DNA of 64,000 nt from Flavobacterium xinjiangense (GCF_900142885.1 NZ_FRCL01000002.1:186001-250000); one strand, 5' to 3'. Shown: positions 17,842 through 27,710, numbered from the stretch's first letter. The notes: generated from the sequence alone by a model not told the origin. Program-made: numbers and translations.

Positions 17842-19095
17842 TTGAATTTACCTTCAATTCCTAAAAAATTAAGTTCTGAGCATATCTTTATGTTAACAAT
17901 GCTAGTTGTTAATGCTGGAAATTATATTTATAACTTATTATTGGGTAGAATTTTGGGTCCCAGTGAATTTTCGGATGCTGCAATTTTGATCACTTTTTTA
18001 TTGATACTTTCATTTCTTGGAATGACCTTTCAAATTGTTGCTGCAAAATATTCAGTTTTGTTTGAAAATAAAATATTACAAGTGTTTGTTGTTACGGTAA
18101 CTAAGTTTGCTGTTTTGGTTGGTTTTATTTTTGGTGCAATCATAATGATTTTTAATGATCACCTTCAAATTCTGTTTCACACTAAAACGGCAACAATGTT
18201 TGTTGTTTTTGCTTTGGGGATTCCACTGTATTTTTTGATGAGTGTAAACAGAGGATTGTATCAAGGCAAAAATGATTTGAATAAAATGTCAACAACATAT
18301 ATAACAGAAATGTTAAGTCGTTTGTTTCTGACTTTGGCACTTGTTCTTCTGGTTCCCACTTTACCAACATCAGTCGCTGTTGCTGCAGGGATATCTATGT
18401 CTCTTGTTTTTGGCCTTTTTCCGTTTCAAAAAAACATCAGTGTCAAAGCAAATATTTCCTTAACAGATGAAGTTTTAGATACAAAGAGTATAATTACTTT
18501 TTTTTCATTAACAGCCTTTTATGAATTCACACAAATCATTATAAACAATAGTGATATTATTTTGGTCAAACATTATTTTAGTGATAAGGAGGCTGGCTTA
18601 TATGCGTCTTTAGCTTTAATAGGAAGAGTGGTTTATTTTGTTGCATGGATGTTTGTCATGTTGCTTTTGCCAAAGGTTATATTGTTAAAAAAAGAAGGGA
18701 AAGACACCTTGCCGATTCTATTGAAATATGTGGCTTACATTGCTGTTCTATCAGTTGGAATTATTCTTTTCACCTTTTTATTTCCTGAGTTTGTCGTGAA
18801 GGTAATGTTTGGAACAAAGTATATTTCTATTGCTTTTTTATTATGGAAATATGCATTGGCAACGTCAGTTTTTGCTATTGCAAACATCTTTGCGTATTAT
18901 TTTTTATCGATTAATAAATATATCCCAGTTGTTATCTCGGCAGTTTTGGGACTGACCCAAATTGGATTAATTGTTATATTTCATAATTCGCTGGAGCAAG
19001 TAGTAGAAATGCAGATTATTGCTATGCTGGCACTGCTATTTTTCCAGTTGTGCTTTTTCTTTTATCATAATAAAAACAGTGTTCGTCTTAACTAA
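17842..19095 (+). CDS. Wzx/PelG-type polysaccharide flippase
   Basis: A 417-residue inner membrane protein with about 12 transmembrane helices and the MOP-superfamily flavour of oligosaccharide flippases. It includes NAGNYIYNLLLGRILGPSEF at the start and DIILVKHYFSDKEAGLYASLALIGRV in the middle. It would move a lipid-linked or nascent glycan across the inner membrane. The start is a TTG codon with no nearby ATG. It is followed after 35 bases by a GT4 gene, the order flippase-GT4 being like pelG/pelF in reverse. Confidence 0.87.
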   Translation: MNLPSIPKKLSSEHIFMLTMLVVNAGNYIYNLLLGRILGPSEFSDAAILITFLLILSFLGMTFQIVAAKYSVLFENKILQVFVVTVTKFAVLVGFIFGAIIMIFNDHLQILFHTKTATMFVVFALGIPLYFLMSVNRGLYQGKNDLNKMSTTYITEMLSRLFLTLALVLLVPTLPTSVAVAAGISMSLVFGLFPFQKNISVKANISLTDEVLDTKSIITFFSLTAFYEFTQIIINNSDIILVKHYFSDKEAGLYASLALIGRVVYFVAWMFVMLLLPKVILLKKEGKDTLPILLKYVAYIAVLSVGIILFTFLFPEFVVKVMFGTKYISIAFLLWKYALATSVFAIANIFAYYFLSINKYIPVVISAVLGLTQIGLIVIFHNSLEQVVEMQIIAMLALLFFQLCFFFYHNKNSVRLN

Positions 19096-19130
19096 TAAAC
19101 CATTCGTCGAAAAAAATAAATTAAAATCCT

Positions 19131-20366
19131 ATGAATAAAGATATTTACAGTACTAAAAATGAAGAACCAATGAAAGTAGCTGTAGTAACATCGTTCCCTC
19201 CCAGCAAAGTAACCTTAAATGAATATGGTTACCACTTGGTAAAAAATTTCGTGCAAAGAACAGAAGTTTCAGAGTTGCTTTTGATTACTGATAAAACAAA
19301 GGAACCAAAACAACTGGATTTTAAAAATAGTAATAAAGTATCTGTTAAGGAATGCTGGGAATTTAATAGTTATGCTAATTTATTCACCATTTGCAGAACT
19401 ATTTTAAAAGAGAAACCAGATGCTGTTTTATTCAATTTACAATTTGTAAAATTTGGAGATAAAAAAGTTCCTGCCGCTTTGGGATTGCTAATCCCTATGA
19501 TTTTGAAACTTTTTGGTTTTAATACAATTGTTTTATTGCACAACATATTAGAACAGGTAGATCTTGAAAGTGCAGGGTTTACTAGCAACAAACTTGCCCA
19601 AAGAACCTATAATTTTATTGGAACATGTTTAACTAAATGTATTCTTCAAGCGGATAAAGTTGCCGTAACTATTAGTAAATATGTAGATATTTTAAATGAA
19701 AAATACAAAACAGATAATGTTATATTAATTCCTCATGGGACCTTTGAGATACCAAAAAACCCCAATTTTGATTTGCCTCAAGGTCCTAAAAAGGTGATGG
19801 CATTTGGTAAATTTGGTACTTATAAAAAAGTTGAAATTTTAATTGATGCAGTTGAGTTAATCAGAAAATCCAGTGATGAAGCAATAGAAATTGTAATTGC
19901 CGGAACAGATAGTCCTAATACTCCAGGATATTTACAACAGGTTAAAGAAAAATATGCTGATGTTCCCGGAATTATATTCACCGGTTATGTTGAGGAAAAT
20001 GAAGTCGCTACTATTTTTAACGAAAGTACGATGGTAGTATTTCCATATACTTCTACTACAGGAAGCTCTGGTGTTTTGCATCAGGCTGGAAGTTACGGTA
20101 AAGCAGTTGTAATGCCAGATTTAGGGGATTTAAGTATTTTAGTAAAAGAAGAAGGCTATAAAGGAGAGTTTTTTAATCCTGAAAGTACGGAGTCTCTTGC
20201 AAAAGCCATTAAAGCAATTTTAAATGACGACGAGTACCGAAGAAAACTAGCGAAGACGAACTACAAGGCAGCTTGTGAACTTTCTATGGATAAGATAGTT
20301 CAGATGTACATTCGAGATTTTAAGCAAGTTAATTACGATAAAATTATAAGATGGGTTAATGGTTAA
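19131..20366 (+). CDS. GT4 family glycosyltransferase
   Basis: A 411-residue GT-B enzyme. The N-terminal Rossmann half starts at MKVAVVTSFPPSK (residue 14; an ATG at 19170 is an alternative start). The C-terminal half has FGKFGTYKKVEILIDAVE, IVIAGTD, FTGYVEENEV and the nucleotide-sugar motif FPYTSTTGSSGVLHQAGSYG with the usual E replaced by Q. It ends 11 bases into the convergent GH5-like gene. It probably adds a sugar to the polymer exported by the neighbouring flippase. Donor and linkage are unknown. Confidence 0.88.
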   Translation: MNKDIYSTKNEEPMKVAVVTSFPPSKVTLNEYGYHLVKNFVQRTEVSELLLITDKTKEPKQLDFKNSNKVSVKECWEFNSYANLFTICRTILKEKPDAVLFNLQFVKFGDKKVPAALGLLIPMILKLFGFNTIVLLHNILEQVDLESAGFTSNKLAQRTYNFIGTCLTKCILQADKVAVTISKYVDILNEKYKTDNVILIPHGTFEIPKNPNFDLPQGPKKVMAFGKFGTYKKVEILIDAVELIRKSSDEAIEIVIAGTDSPNTPGYLQQVKEKYADVPGIIFTGYVEENEVATIFNESTMVVFPYTSTTGSSGVLHQAGSYGKAVVMPDLGDLSILVKEEGYKGEFFNPESTESLAKAIKAILNDDEYRRKLAKTNYKAACELSMDKIVQMYIRDFKQVNYDKIIRWVNG

Positions 20367-21909
20367 TGTATAAATAGGAAGGCTTCTTTTTACCATTAAC
20401 ATCAATGAATCCAAAACGTTTTTGTCTTTTCTTTTGCCAAGGCCATTTCCCTGCAACCTGATCCGGAACGTGAGGAAAATCATATAAGGTCCACGACATA
20501 AATGCAAGGTTATTCTTTTTGAATAATGCTTGCATTTTTTTATGATATTGCGCCTGTTCTTTTTCATTAGAACCTCTCAAGTTCCATATCCCTTTGTACG
20601 ATGGAACTCCAAATTCTTCGATTACAATTGGTTTTGTCGTGATTACAGCCAAATTTTTAGTTTCTTTCACCAGATCTTCAATCGCATTGTAAAAATGATA
20701 AGAAACAAAGTCAACTTTATCGGCTAAATGTATCGCTTCTGCAGAATTTGACCAGCCAATAGTCACTAAATGATTTGGGGCACTTTCTTTAACCACAGTA
20801 ATCATGTGTTCCAGCCAGTTAAGGACGTTGCTTTTGTCTCTGTTTTCAAAATCTAAATTGGGTTCGTTCTTTAAATCCCAAGCTAATATGGCTTTGTGGT
20901 CTCTAAATGTTGAAACAATTTTTTCAGCGTGACGATGCGTTAGTGTCCAGTTTTCTAGCGTGTAGTCGCTATAAAAATCAAAAAGGGTAACGATTACAAA
21001 AAGGCGTTTAGATTCCGCTAAATCTAATATTTTTTTGAGTTTATCTAATTTTTCTTGTTTGATATCAGCTTTTCCAAAATCATCGTATTGAATAAAAATC
21101 CGTATTGTATTTAGTTTTGCATTTTTTATAATATCAAAATCTTTACTGATGGTATCGGTATTAAAGGAATTTCCAAAAGTATCCCAAGCTGAATTTTTTG
21201 GGTAGTAATTAATTCCTTTGATAGTAAAATCAATATTGTATTTAGTGATTTTATCTCCTTTGATTTTAAACACTGAATTTGATTTTACTGTATCTAGAGG
21301 AAATGTAGTTTTTTCTATTTTCTGTAAATGACGCACCCTCCAAAAACCATCTTCAAGTAACATCATTACTTTATAAGTTGCGGTGTCCTGGACTGCTGCA
21401 ATCAGTTTTTTCTTTTGATATACTTTTTGAAATTCAACTACATTTTTGTCAGTGAAAACAACTAGTTGACCATCGGCACTATAAAAATCTAATTTTGGAT
21501 TGTGTTTTAGCGTGGTGCTCTCAATCGTGATTTCATTTTTAGTATTGTTTTTGATTGTGTTATATAAGTTTTGACGCGTATTTTGGGTGTAATAATCGGC
21601 AATGCCAGCCTTAGAATTGTCTTGCAGCGATTTGTTTTTAACATACCATGAAAACAGATAATCTTTTTCGATTGTTTTTAATGTGTTAGGCTCCATAACT
21701 CTTCCCGGATTGTCAATACTTTCCCAAACAACTTTTGGTAAATAAGTGTTTATGGTTTCTTTTTCTAAATGCAACATAGATATTCTATCCGCACCAGAAT
21801 TTAAAAAATCGAGTACTTTACTGATGCCCAGTAGTAACAAAATATTTATAAGAATAAAGGATAGAATGAGAACTGCTCGGGTAATATTTCTATTGTTGAT
21901 TAGGGTCAT
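20356..21909 (-). CDS. Membrane-anchored GH5-like glycoside hydrolase
   Basis: A 517-residue protein with an N-terminal transmembrane anchor (about 12-34). An NTF2/SnoaL-like region of ~170 residues follows, then a (beta/alpha)8 cellulase-type domain (about 200-517). The acid/base Glu is in WDLKNEPNLDF and the nucleophile Glu in IVIEEFGVPS, as in clan GH-A. It probably acts in the periplasm on the polymer made by this locus, for trimming or quality control. It overlaps the upstream Ig-like gene by 20 bases and the GT4 gene tail by 11 bases. The exact GH family is uncertain. Confidence 0.82.
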   Translation of the reverse strand: MTLINNRNITRAVLILSFILINILLLLGISKVLDFLNSGADRISMLHLEKETINTYLPKVVWESIDNPGRVMEPNTLKTIEKDYLFSWYVKNKSLQDNSKAGIADYYTQNTRQNLYNTIKNNTKNEITIESTTLKHNPKLDFYSADGQLVVFTDKNVVEFQKVYQKKKLIAAVQDTATYKVMMLLEDGFWRVRHLQKIEKTTFPLDTVKSNSVFKIKGDKITKYNIDFTIKGINYYPKNSAWDTFGNSFNTDTISKDFDIIKNAKLNTIRIFIQYDDFGKADIKQEKLDKLKKILDLAESKRLFVIVTLFDFYSDYTLENWTLTHRHAEKIVSTFRDHKAILAWDLKNEPNLDFENRDKSNVLNWLEHMITVVKESAPNHLVTIGWSNSAEAIHLADKVDFVSYHFYNAIEDLVKETKNLAVITTKPIVIEEFGVPSYKGIWNLRGSNEKEQAQYHKKMQALFKKNNLAFMSWTLYDFPHVPDQVAGKWPWQKKRQKRFGFIDVNGKKKPSYLYINH

Positions 21910-23128
21910 AGTTTTTTATTTCTGATTTTTGAGTAATGCCTAATGTAGTGATTTCAAAACGATATTTTTTTGCTTTGTAAAAATCAGGTGAAATGTAGAA
22001 TTTAACAATTCCATTTGACGTGTCTTCTTGTAAAGTTTCAATTAACTTGTTTTCATGAATTACTTTTACAGTAACTTTTATTCCATCCGGAACTAATTGA
22101 TTCATGAAGCTCTTTAAGGGACCCACAGTTAGTGTTCTATTGTGATTAGAGAACGCATAATTGAATTTGGCTATTATGGCTTTGTATTGAATGGTAAAAG
22201 AGTTGCTTTCTGCAATTCCTGTAATATATGCTTTTATAGTATAGAAATCAGGATGATCCGGATGCAATAATTGACCTGTAGCAATTCCATTTATAGTCGT
22301 TCCAAAAGTCTTTAGGATTATATTAGTCTTATTAGTGATAATAAAAGCGACTAATGTCCCATCACTTACGATATTGTTGTAATGGTCTTTAATCACTGAT
22401 GTTGATAAAGTTGTTATTTGGTTACCATCTGCAAAGTCGTGATTTCTTGAATAATTGATGCTGAAATCCGAGGCAATATTGGGATAGACTTCGGTTTCGA
22501 TTTCTTTTGTAGCGCTGTTCTTGCATTCGGTTGAAACTAAAATTTTACCGGATGGTCTACTAGAGAATATATTTTTCCAAGCAATGAAATCTTTGGTTTT
22601 CTCGGTATCAATTGTAATATTGTTTAAAAATTGATTTTTGATTAAAACCGGAGTGTTTTCCATAACAGGATTGTCAAGTCCATCGGTTGGAACAGCAACC
22701 ATCATCGTGAATTCTTTACCACCGGCCAATATACTCCGTGGTCCTAGATAATTTTCAATTTGGGTTTGCCTGTTTTTATTGGGAATTATTTCAAAAATAC
22801 CTTGTGCTATTGTTTTTTCACTAGCTATTAAAAACCAGGATACGGTACCCGTTTTTTTGGCGTAAAGCTCTGGAAGCTTAAAAGTCAGTTTGCCATTTTT
22901 ATAAGTTCCTACTAATAAGGTTTTTCCATAGGAATGAATGATATAAAGTTGTGGAACAACGGTTTTGCTGTTCGATGTAAATTGTATTTTCACTTCATTT
23001 CCGGCGATAAAAAATTTAGTTTTGGTATCTAAAATAAAGACTTCTTTTTTAGCTCTTCCCAATAAAGTTCCAAAGGCCAAAAGAAGCGCGATAGATAGTA
23101 AAAATACGATGTAAATTGTTTTTCTCAT
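21890..23128 (-). CDS. Anchored protein with Ig-like/invasin-like domains, unknown function
   Basis: A 412-residue protein with one N-terminal membrane segment (MRKTIYIVFLLSIALLLAFG), the rest being beta-rich and periplasmic. The region with SVIKDHYNNIVSDGTLVAFIITN and GIATGQLLHP resembles bacterial Ig (Big_1/invasin-like) repeats. I recognise no catalytic motif. It is translationally coupled on both sides (shared base with the 1044-residue gene, 20-base overlap with the hydrolase), so the three products probably form one envelope complex. Confidence 0.72.
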   Translation of the reverse strand: MRKTIYIVFLLSIALLLAFGTLLGRAKKEVFILDTKTKFFIAGNEVKIQFTSNSKTVVPQLYIIHSYGKTLLVGTYKNGKLTFKLPELYAKKTGTVSWFLIASEKTIAQGIFEIIPNKNRQTQIENYLGPRSILAGGKEFTMMVAVPTDGLDNPVMENTPVLIKNQFLNNITIDTEKTKDFIAWKNIFSSRPSGKILVSTECKNSATKEIETEVYPNIASDFSINYSRNHDFADGNQITTLSTSVIKDHYNNIVSDGTLVAFIITNKTNIILKTFGTTINGIATGQLLHPDHPDFYTIKAYITGIAESNSFTIQYKAIIAKFNYAFSNHNRTLTVGPLKSFMNQLVPDGIKVTVKVIHENKLIETLQEDTSNGIVKFYISPDFYKAKKYRFEITTLGITQKSEIKNYDPNQQ

Positions 23129-26100
23129 TATCTTGGATTTCCAATATAATTGTTAATTTCTACTTTGATGAAATCATAACCATTCCCTTTTACTTTTTGT
23201 AACTGTTCTTTTTCACTGTTATTATTTCTATTTGGAACAACGTCTTTAGCAATTGATTCGTTAGATAATCCGTTTACAAAACAGTTTTTCAAGGAGGAAT
23301 GTAAAAGATTTATTTTGGATAAATCCATAAATGTGTAATCAAAATATTGTTTTCGCTGCACTCTTACTCCAGCTCGCACAAAGAAATGATCTACATAAAT
23401 TAAATTTTTATCACTGTCAAAATACGAAATTAATAATTCGGGAATAGTTACTTCCTGGATTCCAAAATTAAATAAGGTTCCTTTTAAATGGTGTTTGGTT
23501 ATTTCTAAATCGGATAAACCAACTTTTGAATATAAATCCGTTATGGCAACATTTCCGGCACATTGAATGTCAAATGTTACGGGGGTTTTAGCGATTTCTA
23601 GTGGAGTAAATTCATTCGGGTTAAAGGTTGTGGGCTTTATATCTGTATTTTTTAACCAAGCAATATCTTCAAAATTCACTTTGAAACTCGTGATTTCTTT
23701 TGGCATTAATTTGTGTTTTATAACATATTTAGCATTATGAGAAGCCAGTTTTTTATTGTTTTTATCATATAAAGTTGCTTTCAATGTGACATCTGCAGGA
23801 ACATTGTCCACGTTTTGAACCTCGCCTATTATAATATATTCTTTATTGAGTTTGATGAGTTTTGCGGAAAGAATTTCAAGAACGGGTTGTTTTAATACAT
23901 CGTCATGGTAGGTCTGTTGTGTAGAAATTACTCTTCTCCCATGCTTAAAAAATCCAGTTCCATTATTAGAAACAAACTGATCCGGCGGAATGTCTAAATC
24001 AAGCTTTACGGGAGTAATAAACCATTTTCCATTTATTTTTGCCAGATTATGAATGTATTCTTTAACTATGATTTCTAGTGGGGTCACCCATTTTGTTTTT
24101 GCTACTATTTTAGCGTTATCTTTCGTTTCGTCCAAAATAGTAATGTCAATGGCATCTAGTTTGGCATAGGAATTCAATATACCGTCAGCCACTGATGTTT
24201 CTAACATAAATTGAGAAATTGACAATTTGCTTTTAGGATTCATAAAAGAATACGCCTTTTCGAATTCTTTGAAATCTATAGCGTCATAGTACGATTTGAC
24301 AACGTTTTTTGGGCTGATTTGCGTAGCGTTGTTTAGGTAAAGTTTATAGATGAAACTCATAATAATCAACAGTAAAATTACGGCCCAAACGTGTAAAATT
24401 ATGATGAGTTTTCTTGAAAAGGTAGTGTATGAAACTTTAAAATTGAAGAAAATAGGAGGAACTGTTGTCTTTAACTTTAGTGCTTGATACAAAATCATTT
24501 GAATGTTTAGTACAAATGCAATAACGACCGTTAATAATGGAATAATTCCCCACATTAATTTTTGATAAACGGGGACATCCTCCATGGGAAGGATTTTAGA
24601 CAATGGTGGAATATTTAGCTTTTCCCAGACCATGATTCCATTTTCAAGCAGTGTTAATCGGTGCCAGCCACAGAAATATAAAATAGGGTCATAAAATTTA
24701 TCATTCGAAAAAACATATTTCAAGTTGTATTTTTCAGGAACGGTAAGAAACTGTTGCAAAGAACCAATTCCTTCCAAGCCTCTAAATTTTGAGTTTTCCA
24801 AGCGTTCTACAGCTCTAGAAGTCAATTCAGGAAGTCTTCGTGCGGAATGGTAATTACCATCTACTGTGAGCGCCTTAGTTTGATACGATAAGGTAGCCAT
24901 TTGATCTCCAAAACCCAGCGGTAAATAACGCCATTGGTCATGCTGATCCTGATTAAGGAAATTTATGATGGGTAATGTATTTATTTTTTGAGGTTGAAAC
25001 GGTCTGAAATAGCCCATTGTAATGGTGAAAACCGCCATCAATAAAAAGGCTCCGGCCATTAATCCCCCTATAATTTTATAATACACGGATCCAAATCTAT
25101 TTTGCATTGCTTCTTTTAAATCACCTTCAACAAAACGGTAAACAAACTCTCCAAACATGGGTAAGCTCATAATAGATGCCCACAAAGTGAAACGGTCTAA
25201 AGTAAGGATGTTAAATGCATTTTTTCCCAAAACCATTAAGGGAATAGGGGTAGTACCTCCTGTTCCTAAGATTATTAATAAAGTTATAGATAATCCAAAA
25301 AACAGGTATCGTTTGCTGTAATATCGATATAAAATATAGGGTAAAAAGAACAGTAAAATTCCCCATGGAATTAAAAAGAACATCAGTCCAGAGGAGGTTA
25401 CTTCGATAAAATTATCCCGGGATCCATGAGGGATAGGAACTTGTGTGATAGGGTTTTTCTTTGAGTTAATCCAATACGGTAAAATGCAAAAAATGATTAG
25501 AAATACAGATGTGGCACCAAAAAGCAGGATCCTTTTTAACAATGAAAGGAACGATTGAAAGAAAATTTTAAAAGTGACCTCTTTGTAATTCGTTACTTTT
25601 TCTCTGGAAGTATCCATAATTACCATTCCTATGAGCGGAAAAATGAAAAAAATCATCCCGAAGAGTGGTGTTACGTGATGCGAGCAAACTGTAACTGCTA
25701 ATAATGATATTGAAGAAAAAAAGTATTTGTACTTGCCGGTTTTAATCCAAAGATAAATTTCGGGCATCGAATGCATTAAAACAGAGATTCCTATAATACT
25801 GGGTAACTGCCCAAAAATATGAAGCGTTTCTACAAAGGAAGATGAAAAAACGGCTAGAAGTGCAGTGTATCCAGCCACAGTTCTATTACCAGTTATCAGT
25901 AAAGAAAAGCGATAGGTTCCCGTGATAAATAGTAGAATGCCAATTATCGCTACCGAGAACAATCCAAATTTTAGTCCGCCAATTAATGATAAAATACCAA
26001 TTGACTGATGAACCAGTGGAGGATAACCCATTACCGTAAAACCAGTGTACCAGCTATAGTTCCAGGGTTCAAACCAGCTATGAGCATAATGATTAGCAAA

Positions 26101-26262
26101 AAACAAATGAATCAAAGCATCATAAGTGTTTTCTAAAGTAAAAAAGATCGCGCTAGAGTGAAAGACAAGTCCTATAAGAATAGCTGCTATTAAATATTTA
26201 TTAGATTTTTCTTTCACTAAAAATTTATTATTATCAATGTTGTAAATATAGGGAATTAACAA
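23128..26262 (-). CDS. Large polytopic membrane protein (6-pyruvoyl-tetrahydropterin synthase-related domain) with FxLYD-like tail
   Basis: A 1044-residue protein. The first ~420 residues hold about ten membrane helices with GT-C-like features (TYDALIHLFFANHYAHSW, GYPPLVHQSIG), typical of the PTPS-related membrane family. A periplasmic stretch and another helix pair near 565-635 follow. The soluble C-terminus includes an NTF2-like part and an FxLYD-like domain (EYIIIGEVQNVDNVPADVTL). The start is TTG at 26262; a GTG at 26217 is an alternative. GT-C-like proteins use polyprenyl-linked sugars. It heads the operon with the Ig-like and hydrolase genes. Confidence 0.75.
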   Translation of the reverse strand: MLIPYIYNIDNNKFLVKEKSNKYLIAAILIGLVFHSSAIFFTLENTYDALIHLFFANHYAHSWFEPWNYSWYTGFTVMGYPPLVHQSIGILSLIGGLKFGLFSVAIIGILLFITGTYRFSLLITGNRTVAGYTALLAVFSSSFVETLHIFGQLPSIIGISVLMHSMPEIYLWIKTGKYKYFFSSISLLAVTVCSHHVTPLFGMIFFIFPLIGMVIMDTSREKVTNYKEVTFKIFFQSFLSLLKRILLFGATSVFLIIFCILPYWINSKKNPITQVPIPHGSRDNFIEVTSSGLMFFLIPWGILLFFLPYILYRYYSKRYLFFGLSITLLIILGTGGTTPIPLMVLGKNAFNILTLDRFTLWASIMSLPMFGEFVYRFVEGDLKEAMQNRFGSVYYKIIGGLMAGAFLLMAVFTITMGYFRPFQPQKINTLPIINFLNQDQHDQWRYLPLGFGDQMATLSYQTKALTVDGNYHSARRLPELTSRAVERLENSKFRGLEGIGSLQQFLTVPEKYNLKYVFSNDKFYDPILYFCGWHRLTLLENGIMVWEKLNIPPLSKILPMEDVPVYQKLMWGIIPLLTVVIAFVLNIQMILYQALKLKTTVPPIFFNFKVSYTTFSRKLIIILHVWAVILLLIIMSFIYKLYLNNATQISPKNVVKSYYDAIDFKEFEKAYSFMNPKSKLSISQFMLETSVADGILNSYAKLDAIDITILDETKDNAKIVAKTKWVTPLEIIVKEYIHNLAKINGKWFITPVKLDLDIPPDQFVSNNGTGFFKHGRRVISTQQTYHDDVLKQPVLEILSAKLIKLNKEYIIIGEVQNVDNVPADVTLKATLYDKNNKKLASHNAKYVIKHKLMPKEITSFKVNFEDIAWLKNTDIKPTTFNPNEFTPLEIAKTPVTFDIQCAGNVAITDLYSKVGLSDLEITKHHLKGTLFNFGIQEVTIPELLISYFDSDKNLIYVDHFFVRAGVRVQRKQYFDYTFMDLSKINLLHSSLKNCFVNGLSNESIAKDVVPNRNNNSEKEQLQKVKGNGYDFIKVEINNYIGNPR

Positions 26263-26360
26263 TATATTAGTATAATTTTAACGGCTAAGTGATTTAATCC
26301 ATTCATCTACACATTTAGGCTCATTGGTCTAATATCTAGAAATAACTTTCGCTATTGAAA

Positions 26361-26368
26361 TAACTTTG
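26361..26368 (+). promoter_or_regulatory. -7 element (TAACTTTG) of the receiver-GT2 gene
   Basis: TAACTTTG matches the Bacteroidota TAnnTTTG -7 box and lies 31 bases before the ATG at 26400. A clear TTTG -33 box is not seen, so the call is moderate. Confidence 0.45.
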
Positions 26369-26399
26369 CTTCATATTAATATTATAAAATCATAAATTA

Positions 26400-27578
26400 A
26401 TGAAAATACTTATCGTAGATGACCAAGAATTAGTTTTGCTTTCGTTAGAAAAATGTTTGACAGATTTGGGTTATGAAGTGAAAAGCTCTAACAATGTTTT
26501 TGATGCTATAGCTAAATATGATGAATTTTTGCCAAGTCTTGTCATCGCTGATATTAATATGCCCGTATTTAATAGTATAAGTGATGCGGATCAAACAATT
26601 GATAATAATGCAAAGGCAGCAGGCTTAGAGATTGTCAAGTATATAAAAGTGATTAAAAAACATGAGATCCCTGTTATGATTTTATCAGGGAATAATGATG
26701 AAGATGTAATTTTAAAAGGGTTTGAATTAGGGGTTTCAGACTACATGAAAAAACCTTTAAGCCTTAATGAGATCGGGGCAAGGGTCAAAAGACTTATCGG
26801 TGTAAATAAGGAAAGTTCTGTTGATAATAATAATAGATTAATACAAAATAACTGTATTGGAGTTGTGATTCCTTGTTACAATGAAGAATCGCGGTTATCA
26901 GGTGATGAATTTAAAAAATTCGTACATAAAAATTTAGGATACCATTTGTGTTTTGTAAATGATGGCAGTAAAGACAAGACACTTGAAGTTTTGCAAGAGT
27001 TGCGTAAAGGAAAAGAAGATTATATCAGTATCTACGACTGCGAAAAAAACGGAGGAAAAGCCGAAGCAGTAAGACTGGGAATGTTGCATTTAGCGAAGCA
27101 AACCCAATTTGATTATATCGGTTTCTTGGATGCGGATTTGTCCACTAATTTTGAAGATTTTGATGATCTTGTACAAACGATATCCAATTCCAATTATAAA
27201 ATTGTGAGTGGGTCTCGCATCAACAGAATGGGAGCCGATATTGCTAAAGAATCAGCAAGAGCGATTATTAGTAAGGCAATTAATTTTATTATTAGAAAAA
27301 CATTAGGAATGGATTTTAAAGACACTCAATGTGGTGCAAAAATCATGAGTAAAGAGGTTATAGAAAAAACATTCCAAAAAAAGTTCTTAACTAAATGGTT
27401 GTTTGATGTTGAAATATTCATGAGAATGAGAAATATATATGGCCTCGAGGAAACCAAAAAAATGGTTTGCGAAAAACCATTAAATAGATGGGTGCACATG
27501 GATGGATCAAAACTTTCGTTTAAGGATTCCTTTAAAATTATTTTCCAAATCGGTCAAATCGCAGTTCATTATAAATAA
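26400..27578 (+). CDS. Response regulator receiver fused to GT2 glycosyltransferase
   Basis: A 392-residue fusion. Residues 1-136 are a receiver (IVDDQE, phosphoacceptor Asp51 in LVIADINMP, Thr/Ser in MILSGNND, Lys in YMKKPL). It contains an insertion of ~18 residues after Asp51 (SDADQTIDNNAKAAG). Residues ~150-392 are a GT2 domain of the dolichyl/undecaprenyl-phosphate sugar transferase type: VVIPCYNEE, FVNDGSKDKT, EKNGGKAEAVRLGM, FLDADLST, VSGSR and DTQCGAK. Phosphorylation would be expected to control sugar transfer directly. It is divergent from the PTPS-related operon. Confidence 0.88.
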   Translation: MKILIVDDQELVLLSLEKCLTDLGYEVKSSNNVFDAIAKYDEFLPSLVIADINMPVFNSISDADQTIDNNAKAAGLEIVKYIKVIKKHEIPVMILSGNNDEDVILKGFELGVSDYMKKPLSLNEIGARVKRLIGVNKESSVDNNNRLIQNNCIGVVIPCYNEESRLSGDEFKKFVHKNLGYHLCFVNDGSKDKTLEVLQELRKGKEDYISIYDCEKNGGKAEAVRLGMLHLAKQTQFDYIGFLDADLSTNFEDFDDLVQTISNSNYKIVSGSRINRMGADIAKESARAIISKAINFIIRKTLGMDFKDTQCGAKIMSKEVIEKTFQKKFLTKWLFDVEIFMRMRNIYGLEETKKMVCEKPLNRWVHMDGSKLSFKDSFKIIFQIGQIAVHYK

Positions 27579-27601
27579 AACTACTTTTAAGATTATAAGT
27601 C

Positions 27602-27637
27602 AAAGAGATTATGCAAATTGTATAGTCTCTTTTTTTA
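27602..27637 (+). terminator. Rho-independent terminator after the receiver-GT2 gene
   Basis: AAAGAGATTATGC pairs with GTATAGTCTCTTT (two wobbles) and is followed by a run of seven T residues, 24 bases past the stop. Confidence 0.88.
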
Positions 27638-27710
27638 TGGATTTCATTTGGTTTTCAAAAGTTTAACAAAGAAAATGCAAGGTGAAATCTAAGAATCAGA
27701 AAATAGGCAT

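Noticed and set aside
15557..27578. Calling the locus a true Pel operon
   Set aside because: The parts match only in architecture; no PelD or PelA deacetylase is visible and sequence identity cannot be shown by eye.
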